Assembly (NCBI GenBank): GCA_027485915.1
Contig: JAIXQA010000064.1
Location: 46,282-110,281 of the forward strand
Source: Alphaproteobacteria bacterium
Lineage (GTDB): Bacteria; Pseudomonadota; Alphaproteobacteria; Caulobacterales; Aquidulcibacteraceae
Length of the DNA stretch: 64,000 bases
Direction of reading: 5' to 3'
Part shown: positions 7,764-17,117 of the stretch, piece after piece
How the letters are laid out: each line of letters starts with the position of its first letter
Position numbering within the stretch: position 1 is the first letter of the stretch
Notes under the pieces: generated by a model
Told to the model about the DNA's origin: nothing
Database searches by the model: none
Seen by the model: the letters and a program-made list of their open reading frames with translations, nothing else
Position numbers and translations under genes: made by a program

Positions 7764-7790
7764 AAAGGCCCACCAATTGGCGGGCCTTTT
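7764..7790. terminator. Terminator hairpin downstream of ctrA, possibly bidirectional
   Basis: An AAGGCCC(A/G)CC stem with an AATT loop (7775-7778) and pyrimidine-rich flanks on both sides. Read leftward it follows the ctrA stop by about 40 bp and is trailed by TTTCTTG; read rightward it is followed by TTTTATTTTATTTT. The leftward role as the ctrA terminator is the natural one, and the rightward T-rich side could stop antisense transcription into ctrA. Confidence 0.75.
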
Positions 7791-7828
7791 ATTTTATTTT
7801 GAAATCAACAGTTAACTTTGACGGGGCG

Positions 7829-8530
7829 CTAGGCTGCCGCAGATTGCTCACCGGGTGTTGGGTCGCGCAGCACATAACCACGTCCCCAAACTGTCTCAAT
7901 GTGGTGCTGACCGTCGGCCGAAGCTGCCAATTTCTTGCGGAGCTTACAGATAAAGACGTCGATGATCTTTAGTTCTGGCTCGTCCATACCGCCGTAAAGG
8001 TGATTCAGGAACATTTCCTTGGTCAAGGTCGTTCCCTTGCGCAAGGAGAGAAGCTCTAGCATTTGATATTCTTTGCCAGTGAGATGAACGCGTTGGTTGT
8101 TCACTTCTACCGTCTTTTGATCGAGGTTTACGACGATGTCGCCGGTGCGAATCATCGATTGTGAATGGCCCTTTGAGCGGCGAACCACGGCGTTGATCCG
8201 GGCAACCAATTCGTCCTTGTGGAAAGGCTTCGCAACGAAATCGTCTGCGCCGACGCCCAACCCACGCACCTTGGTGTCAATATCGCTCGTTCCAGACAGG
8301 ATCAGGATCGGCGTGCCGACACGAGAATTGCGCAATTGCCGCAGGACGTCGAAGCCGTTCATGTCAGGCAAGGTCAAGTCCAGCAAAATAATGTCGTAGT
8401 CATACAACTTGCCTAGATCGACGCCCTCTTCGCCAAGGTCGGTCGTATAGATATTGAAGCCCTCAGACTTCAGCATTAACTCAATCGACTGCGACGTCGC
8501 GCTATCGTCTTCAATTAACAGAACCCGCAT
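7829..8530 (-). CDS. ctrA: Cell-cycle response regulator CtrA
   Basis: 233 residues. OmpR-type regulator that in Caulobacter controls replication initiation, flagellar and division genes. The receiver domain has Asp8-Asp9, phospho-acceptor Asp51 in [12 protein letters not shown] and Lys near 102 in [10 protein letters not shown]. The DNA-binding winged helix carries the family hallmarks [12 protein letters not shown] and [20 protein letters not shown]. The C-terminus ends in three alanines, like the ClpXP-recognised tail of Caulobacter CtrA, so regulated proteolysis is plausible. It is divergent from fliI-fliJ; the shared intergenic region carries a possible CtrA box. Length and sequence leave little doubt. 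Confidence 0.96.
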   Translation of the reverse strand: MRVLLIEDDSATSQSIELMLKSEGFNIYTTDLGEEGVDLGKLYDYDIILLDLTLPDMNGFDVLRQLRNSRVGTPILILSGTSDIDTKVRGLGVGADDFVAKPFHKDELVARINAVVRRSKGHSQSMIRTGDIVVNLDQKTVEVNNQRVHLTGKEYQMLELLSLRKGTTLTKEMFLNHLYGGMDEPELKIIDVFICKLRKKLAASADGQHHIETVWGRGYVLRDPTPGEQSAAA

Positions 8531-8598
8531 GGAGCCCCCTCCGACATGCCCATAATGGGCGGTGTAACTACCAACGACCCATGCCTAAGCTGATTTGC

Positions 8599-8613
8599 TT
8601 AAAGATGGTTAAC
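8599..8613. promoter_or_regulatory. Possible CtrA box between ctrA and fliI
   Basis: TTAA (8599-8602), six bases, then TTAAC (8609-8613). The accepted CtrA site is TTAA-N7-TTAA(C), so the spacing is one short. Position, about 70-85 bp upstream of the ctrA ATG and 180 bp upstream of fliI, is right for autoregulation and for a flagellar promoter. No GANTC methylation site is present in the 259-bp gap. Confidence 0.4.
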
Positions 8614-8648
8614 CGCTTTTTGCGGCTTGTCTGACATTTTCCATATGT

Positions 8649-8664
8649 TGGCGCTACGTTTGCC
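8649..8664 (+). promoter_or_regulatory. Sigma-54-like promoter upstream of fliI
   Basis: TGGCGCTACGTTTGCC keeps the TGGC and TTGC blocks at exact RpoN spacing but departs from consensus at positions 5 and 7 and after the -12 GC. It points toward fliI, whose start is about 115 bp beyond the predicted initiation site. It is weaker than the elements at 3790 and 18068. Confidence 0.4.
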
Positions 8665-8789
8665 GAATTGATCTTTACGACAGGTTAACGCGAAGCACTT
8701 CAAATGCGACTTTATCAACCATGTTCACTCATTTCTTCACATGGCGTCTTAAGTGTGACTGGTTTTAGCAGAGAAAGCAGGGCGGCAGG

Positions 8790-10160
8790 ATGCGTCCAGA
8801 TGGACATTCACGAGCAAACAGCGGTGTGCGTTTGGCTGATTTGGCCGAAACCTTAAAACGCCAGGATCACACGCGCTACGAAGGCCGGATTGTCGCCGTC
8901 AAAGGCCTAATGGTGGAAGCCAGTGGTCCGCCCCAGGCTATGGCCTTAGGTGCTCGGGCGGTCGTGGAAGCAGCAGAAGGCTTTGCAAGGCTAGAAATTG
9001 TTGGATATCGCGACGGGCGTGCCCTTTTGATGCCATTTGAAACAGTCGAAGGGCTGCGGGCTGGGGCTAGCCTCGTCTTTGAGGGTACCTCGCCGATGAT
9101 CGCCCCGTCGTCTTCATGGCTGGGCCGCGTGATCGACGCGTTTGGCAATCCAGTTGATGGTGGGCCGCCGGTGCCGAATGGTTCGCATCCGCGGCTATTG
9201 CGCGGCGTTCCACCTCCAGCACATACACGTGTGCGCGTGGGCGAGCGAATGGAGACAGGAATTCGCGCCATCGATGCATTTTGTGCACTGTGCCAAGGTC
9301 AGCGCATGGGCATTTTTGCGGGCTCTGGCGTTGGCAAGTCAGTGCTTATGTCGCAATTGGCGAAAGGGGCCGCTGCCGATGTTGTTGTGATCGGCCTTAT
9401 TGGTGAGCGTGGTCGCGAGGTCAAAGAGTTCGTCGAAGATACATTGGGCACCGAAGGCCTGCGTCGCTCGGTCGTGGTGGTGGCAACATCCGATGAAAGT
9501 AGCCTTAAGCGCCGTCAGGCCGCTTACACGACATTGGCAGTAGCCGAACATTTTCGGGATCAGGGTCTTCAGGTCCTCTGCTTGTTTGACAGCGTGACCC
9601 GGTTTGCGATGGCTCAGCGTGAAATTGGACTCGCCACAGGTGAGCCGCCGACAACCAAAGGCTATACGCCAACTGTCTTTGCAGAGCTTCCGAAACTCCT
9701 CGAGCGCGCTGGCCCTGGCGCCTCAATGGGCGACGACCGAACCGGCTCGATAACGGGCCTTTTTACCGTCCTGGTCGATGGCGGGGACCATGATGAGCCG
9801 GTCGCTGATGCTGTCCGCGGGATTCTTGACGGCCACTTGGTACTGGAACGAGCTATCGCTGAGCGAGGCCGCTTCCCCGCGCTCAATATTCTTAAGTCTG
9901 TTTCGCGCCTGATGCCAGAATGTCATGCGCCGGAGGAACAAGTTCTGGTGCGTGATGCCAAACGGGCCCTCGCAGCTTATTCGGACATGGAGGAACTGAT
10001 CCGCCTCGGTGCCTATCGACGTGGCGCAGACCCCGGCACAGATCGCGCGATCGCTTTAGCCGAGCCGCTTGAAGAATTCTTGAGCCAAGGCAAGCAAGAG
10101 CGGACCACGTTCGCAGAGACGTTCCAGCGTCTTGAGCAGATAATGACACAGCAGAGCTAA
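8790..10160 (+). CDS. fliI: Flagellar export ATPase FliI
   Basis: 456 residues. FliI is the ATPase of the flagellar type III export apparatus and works at the cytoplasmic face of the basal body with FliH and FliJ. The F1-beta-like core shows the P-loop GSGVGKS with Lys183, a [17 protein letters not shown] segment, Walker [12 protein letters not shown] and the [11 protein letters not shown] region near the C-terminus. The N-terminal beta-barrel precedes it. GCAGGGCGGCAGG upstream of ATG 8790 provides the ribosome-binding site. It is followed by fliJ and sits divergently beside ctrA. Length is standard for the family. Confidence 0.95.
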   Translation: MRPDGHSRANSGVRLADLAETLKRQDHTRYEGRIVAVKGLMVEASGPPQAMALGARAVVEAAEGFARLEIVGYRDGRALLMPFETVEGLRAGASLVFEGTSPMIAPSSSWLGRVIDAFGNPVDGGPPVPNGSHPRLLRGVPPPAHTRVRVGERMETGIRAIDAFCALCQGQRMGIFAGSGVGKSVLMSQLAKGAAADVVVIGLIGERGREVKEFVEDTLGTEGLRRSVVVVATSDESSLKRRQAAYTTLAVAEHFRDQGLQVLCLFDSVTRFAMAQREIGLATGEPPTTKGYTPTVFAELPKLLERAGPGASMGDDRTGSITGLFTVLVDGGDHDEPVADAVRGILDGHLVLERAIAERGRFPALNILKSVSRLMPECHAPEEQVLVRDAKRALAAYSDMEELIRLGAYRRGADPGTDRAIALAEPLEEFLSQGKQERTTFAETFQRLEQIMTQQS

Positions 10161-10278
10161 GATAAGTCATTGAGCCTACGGTGCTGTTTTACTACCCGTG
10201 GGAAAATTCTACAGATCGAAAGAGCGATTTCTTAACCCACAGCGTGTACATAGGATCCCTAACGCAGGGATAGTGATA

Positions 10279-10698
10279 ATGAAAACCGGCTCAACGCTTA
10301 TTAAACTGGCCAAACATAAGGTCGACAGCGTACAGATGCTGATCAGCGCAGCTGAGCGCACGCGTGAGGATATTGAGCGCAAGAAGGCTGACCTTTTGGT
10401 CGCTGAAAAGCGCGAGCGGGCGCGCGCTGAGGCCGACCCCGCAATGATGGGCCATTGGGTGGCGTATTCTCAAGTACTGGTTGCTCAACGTGCCAATCTT
10501 GAGGCCTCACTGTTGGGTGTTGAGGAGCAATTGGAAGCACTGCGCAATGATCTGCAGGCAGCTTTTGAAGAACAGAAGAAATTCGAAATGCTCGAAGAGC
10601 GCCGTGTAAGCCGCACCAATGCGTCGAAAGCCAAACGCGAACAGGCTTTCTTGGATGAGGCGGCTATGATCCGAGCTGCGAAACGGCAATCTGCCTAA
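10279..10698 (+). CDS. fliJ: Flagellar export protein FliJ
   Basis: 139 residues, almost entirely charged alpha-helix with heptad-like Leu spacing, as expected for the antiparallel coiled coil that FliJ inserts into the FliI ring. Position right after fliI (118 bp) and length support the call; FliJ sequences diverge too much for motif recognition. ATG 10279 is chosen with CAGGGAT upstream; the frame also opens at GTG 10198, but the extra 27 residues look like spacer. The gene ends just before an intrinsic terminator that overlaps the end of xerD on the other strand. Confidence 0.82.
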   Translation: MKTGSTLIKLAKHKVDSVQMLISAAERTREDIERKKADLLVAEKRERARAEADPAMMGHWVAYSQVLVAQRANLEASLLGVEEQLEALRNDLQAAFEEQKKFEMLEERRVSRTNASKAKREQAFLDEAAMIRAAKRQSA

Positions 10699-10728
10699 GG
10701 GCGCAAAGTTTCGCAGAGTCGCAAAATG

Positions 10729-10751
10729 GCCCCTTTTAGGGGCTTTTTTTT
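10729..10751 (+). terminator. Intrinsic terminator of fliI-fliJ, inside the end of xerD
   Basis: GCCCCT-TTT-AGGGGC hairpin (10729-10743) followed by eight T residues to 10751. It stands 31 bp past the fliJ stop. The same bases encode the last residues and stop codon of xerD on the opposite strand (TAA at 10738-10736), so terminator and coding end are superposed. Confidence 0.85.
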
Positions 10752-11680
10752 GTGCGCTGGGCGAGGGGATGGTTCCGCGTTACCAATTCTGTGAGGCGGG
10801 CGTCGGCCACATGGGTGTAGATCTGGGTCGTGGCAATATCGGCGTGGCCGAGCATGACTTGAACTGATCGCAGATCGGCACCACCTTCTACCAAATGGGT
10901 AGCGAAGGCATGGCGCAGCACGTGAGGGCTTAATTTTTTTGGGTCTAGGCCAGCCTTGACTGCCAATTCATCCAACAAACGCGCAAATTCGCGGCGACCA
11001 AAATGGCCCGCTTTGCCTTTGGCCGGAAACAAGAACTTCTCAGCCTCAGAATTAAGATTGGCTTCGGGTAGGCTTTCGGGCCGGACAATCAGCCAAGCAT
11101 CCAAAGCTTGACGGGCATGCGACCCAAGTGGCACCAACCGTTCTTTCCCGCCTTTACCTTTAACCCGCATGGCGGCAATTTCTGGCTTGGGAACGGCGCG
11201 CATGGGCAAACCAACCAATTCACTCACCCGGAGGCCGCAGCCATAAACTAGCTCAATCAAGCAAGTCGCGCGGGCAGCTTTCCAGCCTTTAAGTGTCGAG
11301 GCCGCCGCAAGAAGTGCATCGATGTCAGCCATATCTGCTGATTTGGGTAAGTTACGCGCACGCTTCGGGCCGTCCCACCGCCTCGTCGGGTCATCGGCTC
11401 GCCACCCCTCATTTACGGCAAATTGGTAGAATTGACGGAGGGCTGCGCGGCGTCGGGCGATGGTCGTGCTACTCAGGCCGCGAACGCTGAGGTCTTGGGC
11501 AAAGGCCTCGATATCTTCATGGTCTGCTGCGAGGGCTTTCACGTCGCGCGCAATCAGAAATTCATGAAAGTCAGACAGGTCGCGCCGATAAGCGTCCAAA
11601 GTGTTGCGAGCCGCCCCCCGTTCCACGCCAATCATTTCAAGGAAGGCTTCAATCAGGGCGTTCACTTGGGCGGGGTCCAA
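10736..11680 (-). CDS. xerD: Tyrosine recombinase XerD
   Basis: 314 residues. XerC/XerD resolve chromosome dimers at dif during division. The catalytic set is complete: Arg151 in GCGLRVSEL, Lys174/176 in RVKGKGGKE, His253 and Arg256 in SPHVLRHAFATH, His279 in MLGHADIATTQ, and nucleophile Tyr288 in TQIYTHV. The N-terminal SAM-like domain starts right after the ATG. The LGHADIATTQIYTHV segment and overall length favour XerD over XerC or a phage integrase. The start overlaps the end of the upstream 634-residue gene by 19 bp, so the two are coupled. Confidence 0.92.
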   Translation of the reverse strand: MDPAQVNALIEAFLEMIGVERGAARNTLDAYRRDLSDFHEFLIARDVKALAADHEDIEAFAQDLSVRGLSSTTIARRRAALRQFYQFAVNEGWRADDPTRRWDGPKRARNLPKSADMADIDALLAAASTLKGWKAARATCLIELVYGCGLRVSELVGLPMRAVPKPEIAAMRVKGKGGKERLVPLGSHARQALDAWLIVRPESLPEANLNSEAEKFLFPAKGKAGHFGRREFARLLDELAVKAGLDPKKLSPHVLRHAFATHLVEGGADLRSVQVMLGHADIATTQIYTHVADARLTELVTRNHPLAQRTKKSP

Positions 11681-13566
11681 CTAGGCTTGGCTGGCGCTTT
11701 GGCTTTGGTTTTGGCTTTGGGCGCAGCATTCGAGGGGCGGGACGCTGTTGCGGGCTTTGCCTCGCTCGGTTTGGCGGGAACTGGCGGCGTGGTTGTGACT
11801 TGCGTCGCCGCTTTCGTTTGGATGGCTGCCGGCGCATTAGTCCGTAAGTTTGTTTGCGAGCTGGCCGTTGGTGGATTAGGCTTATTCGCCGCAGTTGGAC
11901 CGGCCGACGCCGCCTGCGACGCTATACGTGCAGGTACGACCATATCTAGTGCCAACAGATAGTCTCGCGCGAGGTCAACCGCTTGTGCCGTCAGCCCAAC
12001 CCGGCGCAAGGCACGTGCGGCAATGGCAATAGTTTCAGCGTCAGCACTTGCAGGTTCCTGACCTTGCAAGGCCAAGCCGACGAGTAGGGCGACTTCACCT
12101 TTTGACCCACGCTCGGCCGCCAAACTCAAGGCGGTCCGGACGCCTGCTTGTCCACTTTTGACATCGGGCAAACCCGGCTGAATCAGAGCTGAAAGCCCGC
12201 CAAAAGTTGGCATCCCGCTAGACCAAGCAACCAAGGCATCGCGAATGGCTTGACGTTGTGCGCTCGGGTTGGCGGCTGACTCGATATGGCGCTGGACAGG
12301 ACGATCACCAGCCACTGGCTCCAGCATGGCGAGTACGAGCCGCTGTCGAGCTGACAATGGCGTGGGACTCCTCCGTTCAAGTGCCTTCGCTAACCGACTG
12401 TCGCCGGCCCAAAGCGCCGCTTCTGCCAAGACGGGCATGGCCAGCGGCGGTATTTGGTCAGGTGCGGTTTCCACGAGGTTTTTCAGATCGCCTACAAGCA
12501 GGCGTGCTTCTAATGCGCGGCCCTGTGCAGTGTTGGCTTGATTGAACGCCTTCGCCCAAGTCTCGGCAATGGGAGGCGGAGTCGGCATCAAGGGCGGTTC
12601 GGTTGACTGAACTTGCGGGCCAAGGCTTGCGTCTGTCGGTTGAGTAGGCGCTGTAATTTGTGGCAACGAAACCCGCAGCAGCGCTTCTTGGGCAGGCGAG
12701 GCGACACCGGTTTGGGCGGCACGTCGTAACATGGCAGTGCCCTCTTCTGGGGGTAATCGGGTTATAAAGTCTGGCCAGTTTAACAGAGAAGACACCGCAG
12801 CCGGATCTCCGCTATTTGCCAGCGCCTTTGGCACCTTCAATTGTGCCTTCACGCTCAGTGCGATCGCCCTGCCGCTATCCGCCCGAAAAGGCGGTGGGTT
12901 GGTAACAGGGCCAGATACAGCCGCAACCGCGCGGCCAAGCCAAGTATCGGTTTGGCCCTTACCTCGAGCCAGATCCACGGACAGATTTGCAGCTGGACCC
13001 TCGCCATTCAGTGCATAACAAGTGGCCCGGGTTTCCAACCAGTTGGGGCTAGCACTGCTACTATTGGCTTCATCAAGACCGGGTGAAGCAACCCATTCAC
13101 ACGCTTCATCGACTTGACCGGCGCGAAAGGCCGCATCAATTGCAATGGTCACCAAAGTTGGATCTGAATTCAATCGCGGCACAGATTGGAATAAGCGAAT
13201 TGCCGCTTCTGACGGACCCAAACGATTTGCCGCGATGAAACGTGAGCGTGCCAAATCAAGATCGCCTATGGGGGCAGAGCCACCTGAAAACACCGCCTGA
13301 CGCACCAGTCGTTGCAAGGTGGGGAACCGTAAATCGGGTGTGATCCGTTCAAATGCCAGCGCCAATGTACCTGGATCGGCACCCTGCCAAAGGTCGCTGT
13401 CCAGTCGCTCCAGCCCGAGCGGGAGCGCTGCAGCCCCCCAAGGGCCAACTTCTTGCAAGGGCGTCGATTCAATCGTGCTGACGGATTGACCCAAAACGGG
13501 CGATGCCGCCATCGAACAGAACAAGGCGCTGGTTAGGAAAAGGTTGCGTATCATCATTCTGGTCAT
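11662..13566 (-). CDS. Secreted protein of unknown function with Ala/Pro/Lys-rich tail
   Basis: 634 residues, not a family I can name. A signal peptide covers about residues 5-27 (MIRNLFLTSALFCSMAASPVLG, likely cut before Gln27). The body is alpha-helical, Ala/Leu-rich, with repeating A-x-R-x-G patterns such as AIDAAFRAGQVDEACEWV and ALRRVGLTAQAVDLARDYL that suggest a TPR-like solenoid in the periplasm. The last 90 or so residues are low complexity, dominated by Ala, Pro, Thr and Lys. It overlaps xerD by 19 bp downstream. The tail may span or bind the cell wall; that is a guess. Start may be Met1, Met4 or Met5. Confidence 0.7.
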   Translation of the reverse strand: MTRMMIRNLFLTSALFCSMAASPVLGQSVSTIESTPLQEVGPWGAAALPLGLERLDSDLWQGADPGTLALAFERITPDLRFPTLQRLVRQAVFSGGSAPIGDLDLARSRFIAANRLGPSEAAIRLFQSVPRLNSDPTLVTIAIDAAFRAGQVDEACEWVASPGLDEANSSSASPNWLETRATCYALNGEGPAANLSVDLARGKGQTDTWLGRAVAAVSGPVTNPPPFRADSGRAIALSVKAQLKVPKALANSGDPAAVSSLLNWPDFITRLPPEEGTAMLRRAAQTGVASPAQEALLRVSLPQITAPTQPTDASLGPQVQSTEPPLMPTPPPIAETWAKAFNQANTAQGRALEARLLVGDLKNLVETAPDQIPPLAMPVLAEAALWAGDSRLAKALERRSPTPLSARQRLVLAMLEPVAGDRPVQRHIESAANPSAQRQAIRDALVAWSSGMPTFGGLSALIQPGLPDVKSGQAGVRTALSLAAERGSKGEVALLVGLALQGQEPASADAETIAIAARALRRVGLTAQAVDLARDYLLALDMVVPARIASQAASAGPTAANKPNPPTASSQTNLRTNAPAAIQTKAATQVTTTPPVPAKPSEAKPATASRPSNAAPKAKTKAKAPAKPSWTPPK

Positions 13567-13689
13567 AATCCATTTTGCGGCAAAACAGTGGCCTCATTCC
13601 TCACGCAGACGCGATTGCGCGAACTACGCGACAAGCGCGCATTTAATCCCTATGTTCGCTTATCGTTCTTATCTTAGCGAATCAATGTC

Positions 13690-16068
13690 ATGTCCAGTGA
13701 ACCGCTTTCCTCTCAGCCTGCTTTGACGATATCCCAACGTGCCATGGCGCGTGCGCCAGCTGCTGCGGGTGGGTCACAACATCCTTGGATGTTGGGACTG
13801 AATGAACAACAGCGCGAGGCAGTTGAAGCGCTAGATGGACCCGTATTGGTGTTGTCCGGGGCAGGAACCGGCAAAACCAAGGTTTTGACTTCGCGCTTGG
13901 CGCAATTGCTGGTGACGGGCCGCGCCAAGCCGTGGGAAATTTTGTCTGTGACCTTCACCAATAAGGCGGCGCGCGAAATGCGCGATCGGACTCAACTCCT
14001 CATTGGACCCGCCGCAGAAGGCTTGCGTTGGCTCGGCACATTTCACTCAACCAGCGCAATGATATTGCGACGGCATGCAGAATTAGTCGGCCTGAAGCCC
14101 AGCTTCACTGTCCTCGATACAGACGATCAAATCCGATTGCTGAAACAAGTAATTGAATCGGAAAATATCGACCAAAAGCGATGGACTCCGCGCTTTCTCG
14201 CGAGCTTAGTCGATGGTTGGAAAAACCGGGCACTCACACCGGAGAAAGTGCCGGCCGATGAATCCTTTTTGTTTGCCAATGGCAAAGGGGCCAAGCTCTA
14301 TGCCCTCTACCAATCCCGCCTCAAAGTCCTCAATTGTGTCGATTTTGGCGATCTTTTGCTTGAAACGATCAGTCTTTTCTTGAAAGAGCCCGACCTGTTG
14401 GCGGAATATCACGATCGCTTCAAATATATTCTGGTCGACGAATATCAGGATACCAATGTCGCCCAATATTTGTGGTTGCGCCTTTTGGCACGTAAGCGCA
14501 AAAATATCTGCGTCGTTGGCGACGATGATCAGTCCATTTACGGCTGGCGTGGCGCGGAAGTCGACAATATTCTGCGCTTTGAGCACGATTTTCCTGGGGC
14601 TAAGATAGTCCGGCTTGAACGGAATTATCGTTCGACTCCCCATATTCTCGCTGCCGCAAGTCATCTAATTGCCAGCAACAAAAATCGCCTCGGCAAAACG
14701 CTCTGGACAGATATTCCGGAAGGAGATCGGGTGCTGGTACGCGGTATTTGGGATGGCGAGGCTGAAGCGCGTTTGGTTGCGGATGATGTCGAGCAATGGC
14801 GTCGGGCCGGACGCCGTTATGATGAAAGCGCGGTCCTGGTTCGAGCATCGTGGCAAATGCGTGCTTTTGAAGAGCGCTTCTTGATGCTGCAAATCCCCTA
14901 CAAGGTGATTGGTGGGCCGCGCTTCTTTGAACGAGCGGAGATTCGCGATGCGCATGCCTATTTGCGTCTGATCCGCTCTCTAGATGATGACTTGGCATTT
15001 GAGCGTATCGTGAATGTGCCTAAGCGTGGGATTGGCGATACCAGCGTTCAGCGTTTGGGTGCCGCTGCCCGTTTGGCAGGCGTCCCTTTGTTCACAATGG
15101 CGAGCCAGTTGCTCAGCAGTGATGAACTGAAAGGGCCGGCCCGGACAGGCCTGACCCGCTTCATCCATCAATTGGAGCATTGGCGAAAGAAAGCCTTGGA
15201 ATTGCCGCACACCGAATTGGCCGAGCTAATTCTGGACGAGAGTGGCTATACAGACATGTTAAAGGCCGACAAAAACCCCCAATCAGTCTCCAAACTCGAT
15301 AACTTGAAGGAATTGGTCCGCTCGATGGGCCAGTTTGATACCTTGGCTGCCTATTTGGAGCATATCGAGTTGGTGATGGACCTCGACCGCACGGAAGAAG
15401 GTGATGCAGTCCAAATCCTTACCCTGCATGCGGCAAAAGGCCTTGAATGGCCTTTGGTTTTCCTGCCTGGTTGGGAGGAGGAAGTTTTTCCATCGCGTCG
15501 CGCCTTGGACGAAAAAGGCGATAAGGCCTTGGAGGAGGAGCGTCGCTTAGCCTATGTCGGCATCACACGTGCCCGGGAAAGTGCACGCATCAGCTTTGCT
15601 GCAAACCGTCAGATCTATGGTCGATGGAACAGCGTCCTTCCCAGCCGATTTGTTGATGAACTCCCCGACGATCATGTCGATGCGGTCTCAGACACGGGCT
15701 ATTTCAACCAAGGCATCGGTGGAGCGGCAGAGCGGTTTGCCGCCTACGGCCCACTTTCTACCGAGCCAGGTAATGGTTTTGGGACAGGCTACGAAAGCCC
15801 GGGTTGGAAGCGCGCCCAAGCCGCCGCCGCCTTGGGCAAGCTGACACCTGGTTTGGCGAAAGGGTTTGGCGGGCCAATCATCGATGGCGAAGCAAAGCTT
15901 TTGGCGAGAACCGGGGCTAAGGATGCCACCTATGCCGTCGGCCAACGCATCTTCCACGACAAATTTGGATATGGTGCCGTGCGCTATGTTGAAGGGTCGA
16001 AGCTGACTATCCAGTTTGAAAAATCTGGAGAGAAGAAAGTGCTCGATAGTTTTGTGCGCCCGGCCTGA
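13690..16068 (+). CDS. uvrD: UvrD/PcrA-type DNA helicase
   Basis: 792 residues, superfamily 1A 3'-5' helicase used in nucleotide excision repair, mismatch repair and replication-fork clearing. Helicase motifs appear in order: Q-motif LNEQQREAV, Walker A GAGTGKT (57-63), TFTNKAAREM, Walker B VDEYQDTN, GDDDQSIYGWRGAE, LERNYRST, LTLHAAKGLEWPLVFL and RLAYVGITRARE. The last 50 residues (VGQRIFHDKFGYGAV onward) form the Tudor-like domain that binds RNA polymerase in PcrA/UvrD, which argues against Rep. Length is typical. ATG 13690 has no strong ribosome-binding site. It converges with the flagellin genes. Confidence 0.93.
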   Translation: MSSEPLSSQPALTISQRAMARAPAAAGGSQHPWMLGLNEQQREAVEALDGPVLVLSGAGTGKTKVLTSRLAQLLVTGRAKPWEILSVTFTNKAAREMRDRTQLLIGPAAEGLRWLGTFHSTSAMILRRHAELVGLKPSFTVLDTDDQIRLLKQVIESENIDQKRWTPRFLASLVDGWKNRALTPEKVPADESFLFANGKGAKLYALYQSRLKVLNCVDFGDLLLETISLFLKEPDLLAEYHDRFKYILVDEYQDTNVAQYLWLRLLARKRKNICVVGDDDQSIYGWRGAEVDNILRFEHDFPGAKIVRLERNYRSTPHILAAASHLIASNKNRLGKTLWTDIPEGDRVLVRGIWDGEAEARLVADDVEQWRRAGRRYDESAVLVRASWQMRAFEERFLMLQIPYKVIGGPRFFERAEIRDAHAYLRLIRSLDDDLAFERIVNVPKRGIGDTSVQRLGAAARLAGVPLFTMASQLLSSDELKGPARTGLTRFIHQLEHWRKKALELPHTELAELILDESGYTDMLKADKNPQSVSKLDNLKELVRSMGQFDTLAAYLEHIELVMDLDRTEEGDAVQILTLHAAKGLEWPLVFLPGWEEEVFPSRRALDEKGDKALEEERRLAYVGITRARESARISFAANRQIYGRWNSVLPSRFVDELPDDHVDAVSDTGYFNQGIGGAAERFAAYGPLSTEPGNGFGTGYESPGWKRAQAAAALGKLTPGLAKGFGGPIIDGEAKLLARTGAKDATYAVGQRIFHDKFGYGAVRYVEGSKLTIQFEKSGEKKVLDSFVRPA

Positions 16069-16088
16069 ACCGGGCTTACACTAGCTGA

Positions 16089-16949
16089 TTACTGCCGGAA
16101 CAAGCTCAAGATGCTTTGTGGGGCTTGGTTTGCAATGGATAGGGCCTGAGTACCCAATTGTTGCTTGACTTGAGCTGCTTGCAAGCGTGCCGATTCCACG
16201 GCCAGATCGGCGTCGACCAGATTACCGATCCCGCCCTTGATGCTATCCTGCAACTTGCCAACAAAAATCTCATGATTCTCAATCCGCTTGGCTGAAGCGC
16301 CAAGACGTGCCAATTCGGAGTTCACATATTCAAGCGAAGCCGCAATGCGGTCGCGAACTGTTGCAGCATTGGCAGCGGTGTCGAGGACATCCGTTGTGCC
16401 CAAATAGATATCTGCCGCGGGTGAGGCCACTGCTGTCCCGGCACCTGTTACCAAGCGAAGGTCGATAATTGGCAACGTCACCGTCAAACTACCAGTTGAA
16501 TTGGCTAGGAAGGTGAAGCTTGCGGCGGCACCATCGATCGCATTGCCACCATCAAACACGGCGTTGGCGATGACTGAAGCAACTTGGTCGCGAAGGGCGA
16601 TGAATTCCGCATTATAGGCTGCCCGAGAGGTAGCACTTGCAGAGGCATCAGAAGCTGCCACGGCCTTTTCCCGCATTTGCGAGAAGATATCAGAGATCTG
16701 CTCGCCTGCAGCCAATGCCACATCTGCGATGGATTTTGCTCGGTTCAAGCTGTTGCGAACCGCATCATAAGCAGAAAGTTCGGAGCGTTGTTGCTGGGCG
16801 ATGTTATAAATCGCGCCATTATCCTTCGCGACAGCAACCTTCAAGCCTGTGTTGATCCGATTTTGGATCCCATCCATCTCGCGATTGGTCTTGTTCAGGT
16901 TCTGAAGAGCTGTCATCGCTCCCATATTTGTATGCACACTACCTGACAT
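16089..16949 (-). CDS. Flagellin, second copy
   Basis: 286 residues. Flagellin forms the external filament, exported through the type III apparatus. N-terminal SVHTNMGAMTALQNLN and C-terminal GTQALSIANQAPQSILSLFRQ are the conserved D0/D1 coiled-coil ends; the middle is short, as in Caulobacter flagellins of 27-29 kDa. ATG 16949 is chosen because it matches the start of the neighbouring flagellin; the frame continues 14 codons upstream into poly-Lys non-coding sequence. It is closely related to the next gene along its length. No sigma-54 promoter is visible in the 168-bp gap, so it may be read through from the upstream flagellin. Confidence 0.92.
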   Translation of the reverse strand: MSGSVHTNMGAMTALQNLNKTNREMDGIQNRINTGLKVAVAKDNGAIYNIAQQQRSELSAYDAVRNSLNRAKSIADVALAAGEQISDIFSQMREKAVAASDASASATSRAAYNAEFIALRDQVASVIANAVFDGGNAIDGAAASFTFLANSTGSLTVTLPIIDLRLVTGAGTAVASPAADIYLGTTDVLDTAANAATVRDRIAASLEYVNSELARLGASAKRIENHEIFVGKLQDSIKGGIGNLVDADLAVESARLQAAQVKQQLGTQALSIANQAPQSILSLFRQ

Positions 16950-17065
16950 GGTCCGCTCTTTCTTTTTGTATCGCCTAGTCTGCCTCAACAACTTTGGTGG
17001 TGAGACGACTTAAATTAACTTACAGAAGTTGTGGCGAAAACATGGTGAACATTTCGTAAATCACC

Positions 17066-17093
17066 GGCTGGTTCAATCTATTTTGATCCAGCC
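17066..17093. other. Inverted repeat between the two flagellin genes
   Basis: Arms of 11 bp (17066-17076, 17083-17093) with one mismatch and a 6-nt loop, 25 bp past the stop of the upstream flagellin. There is no T-run, so it is more likely an mRNA-stabilising or attenuating hairpin than a complete intrinsic terminator. Confidence 0.45.
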
Positions 17094-17117
17094 TGCTGTC
17101 GCCCAAACCTTGATCCC

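Noticed and set aside
11423..11962. 179-residue plus-strand frame
   Set aside because: Antisense shadow of xerD and the Ala/Pro/Lys-rich tail gene; composition is that of the mirror strand.
16058..16075. GCCCGG-CCTGAA-CCGGGC hairpin at the uvrD stop as a terminator
   Set aside because: Perfect 6-bp stem but no T-run; spans the stop codon and may be chance.
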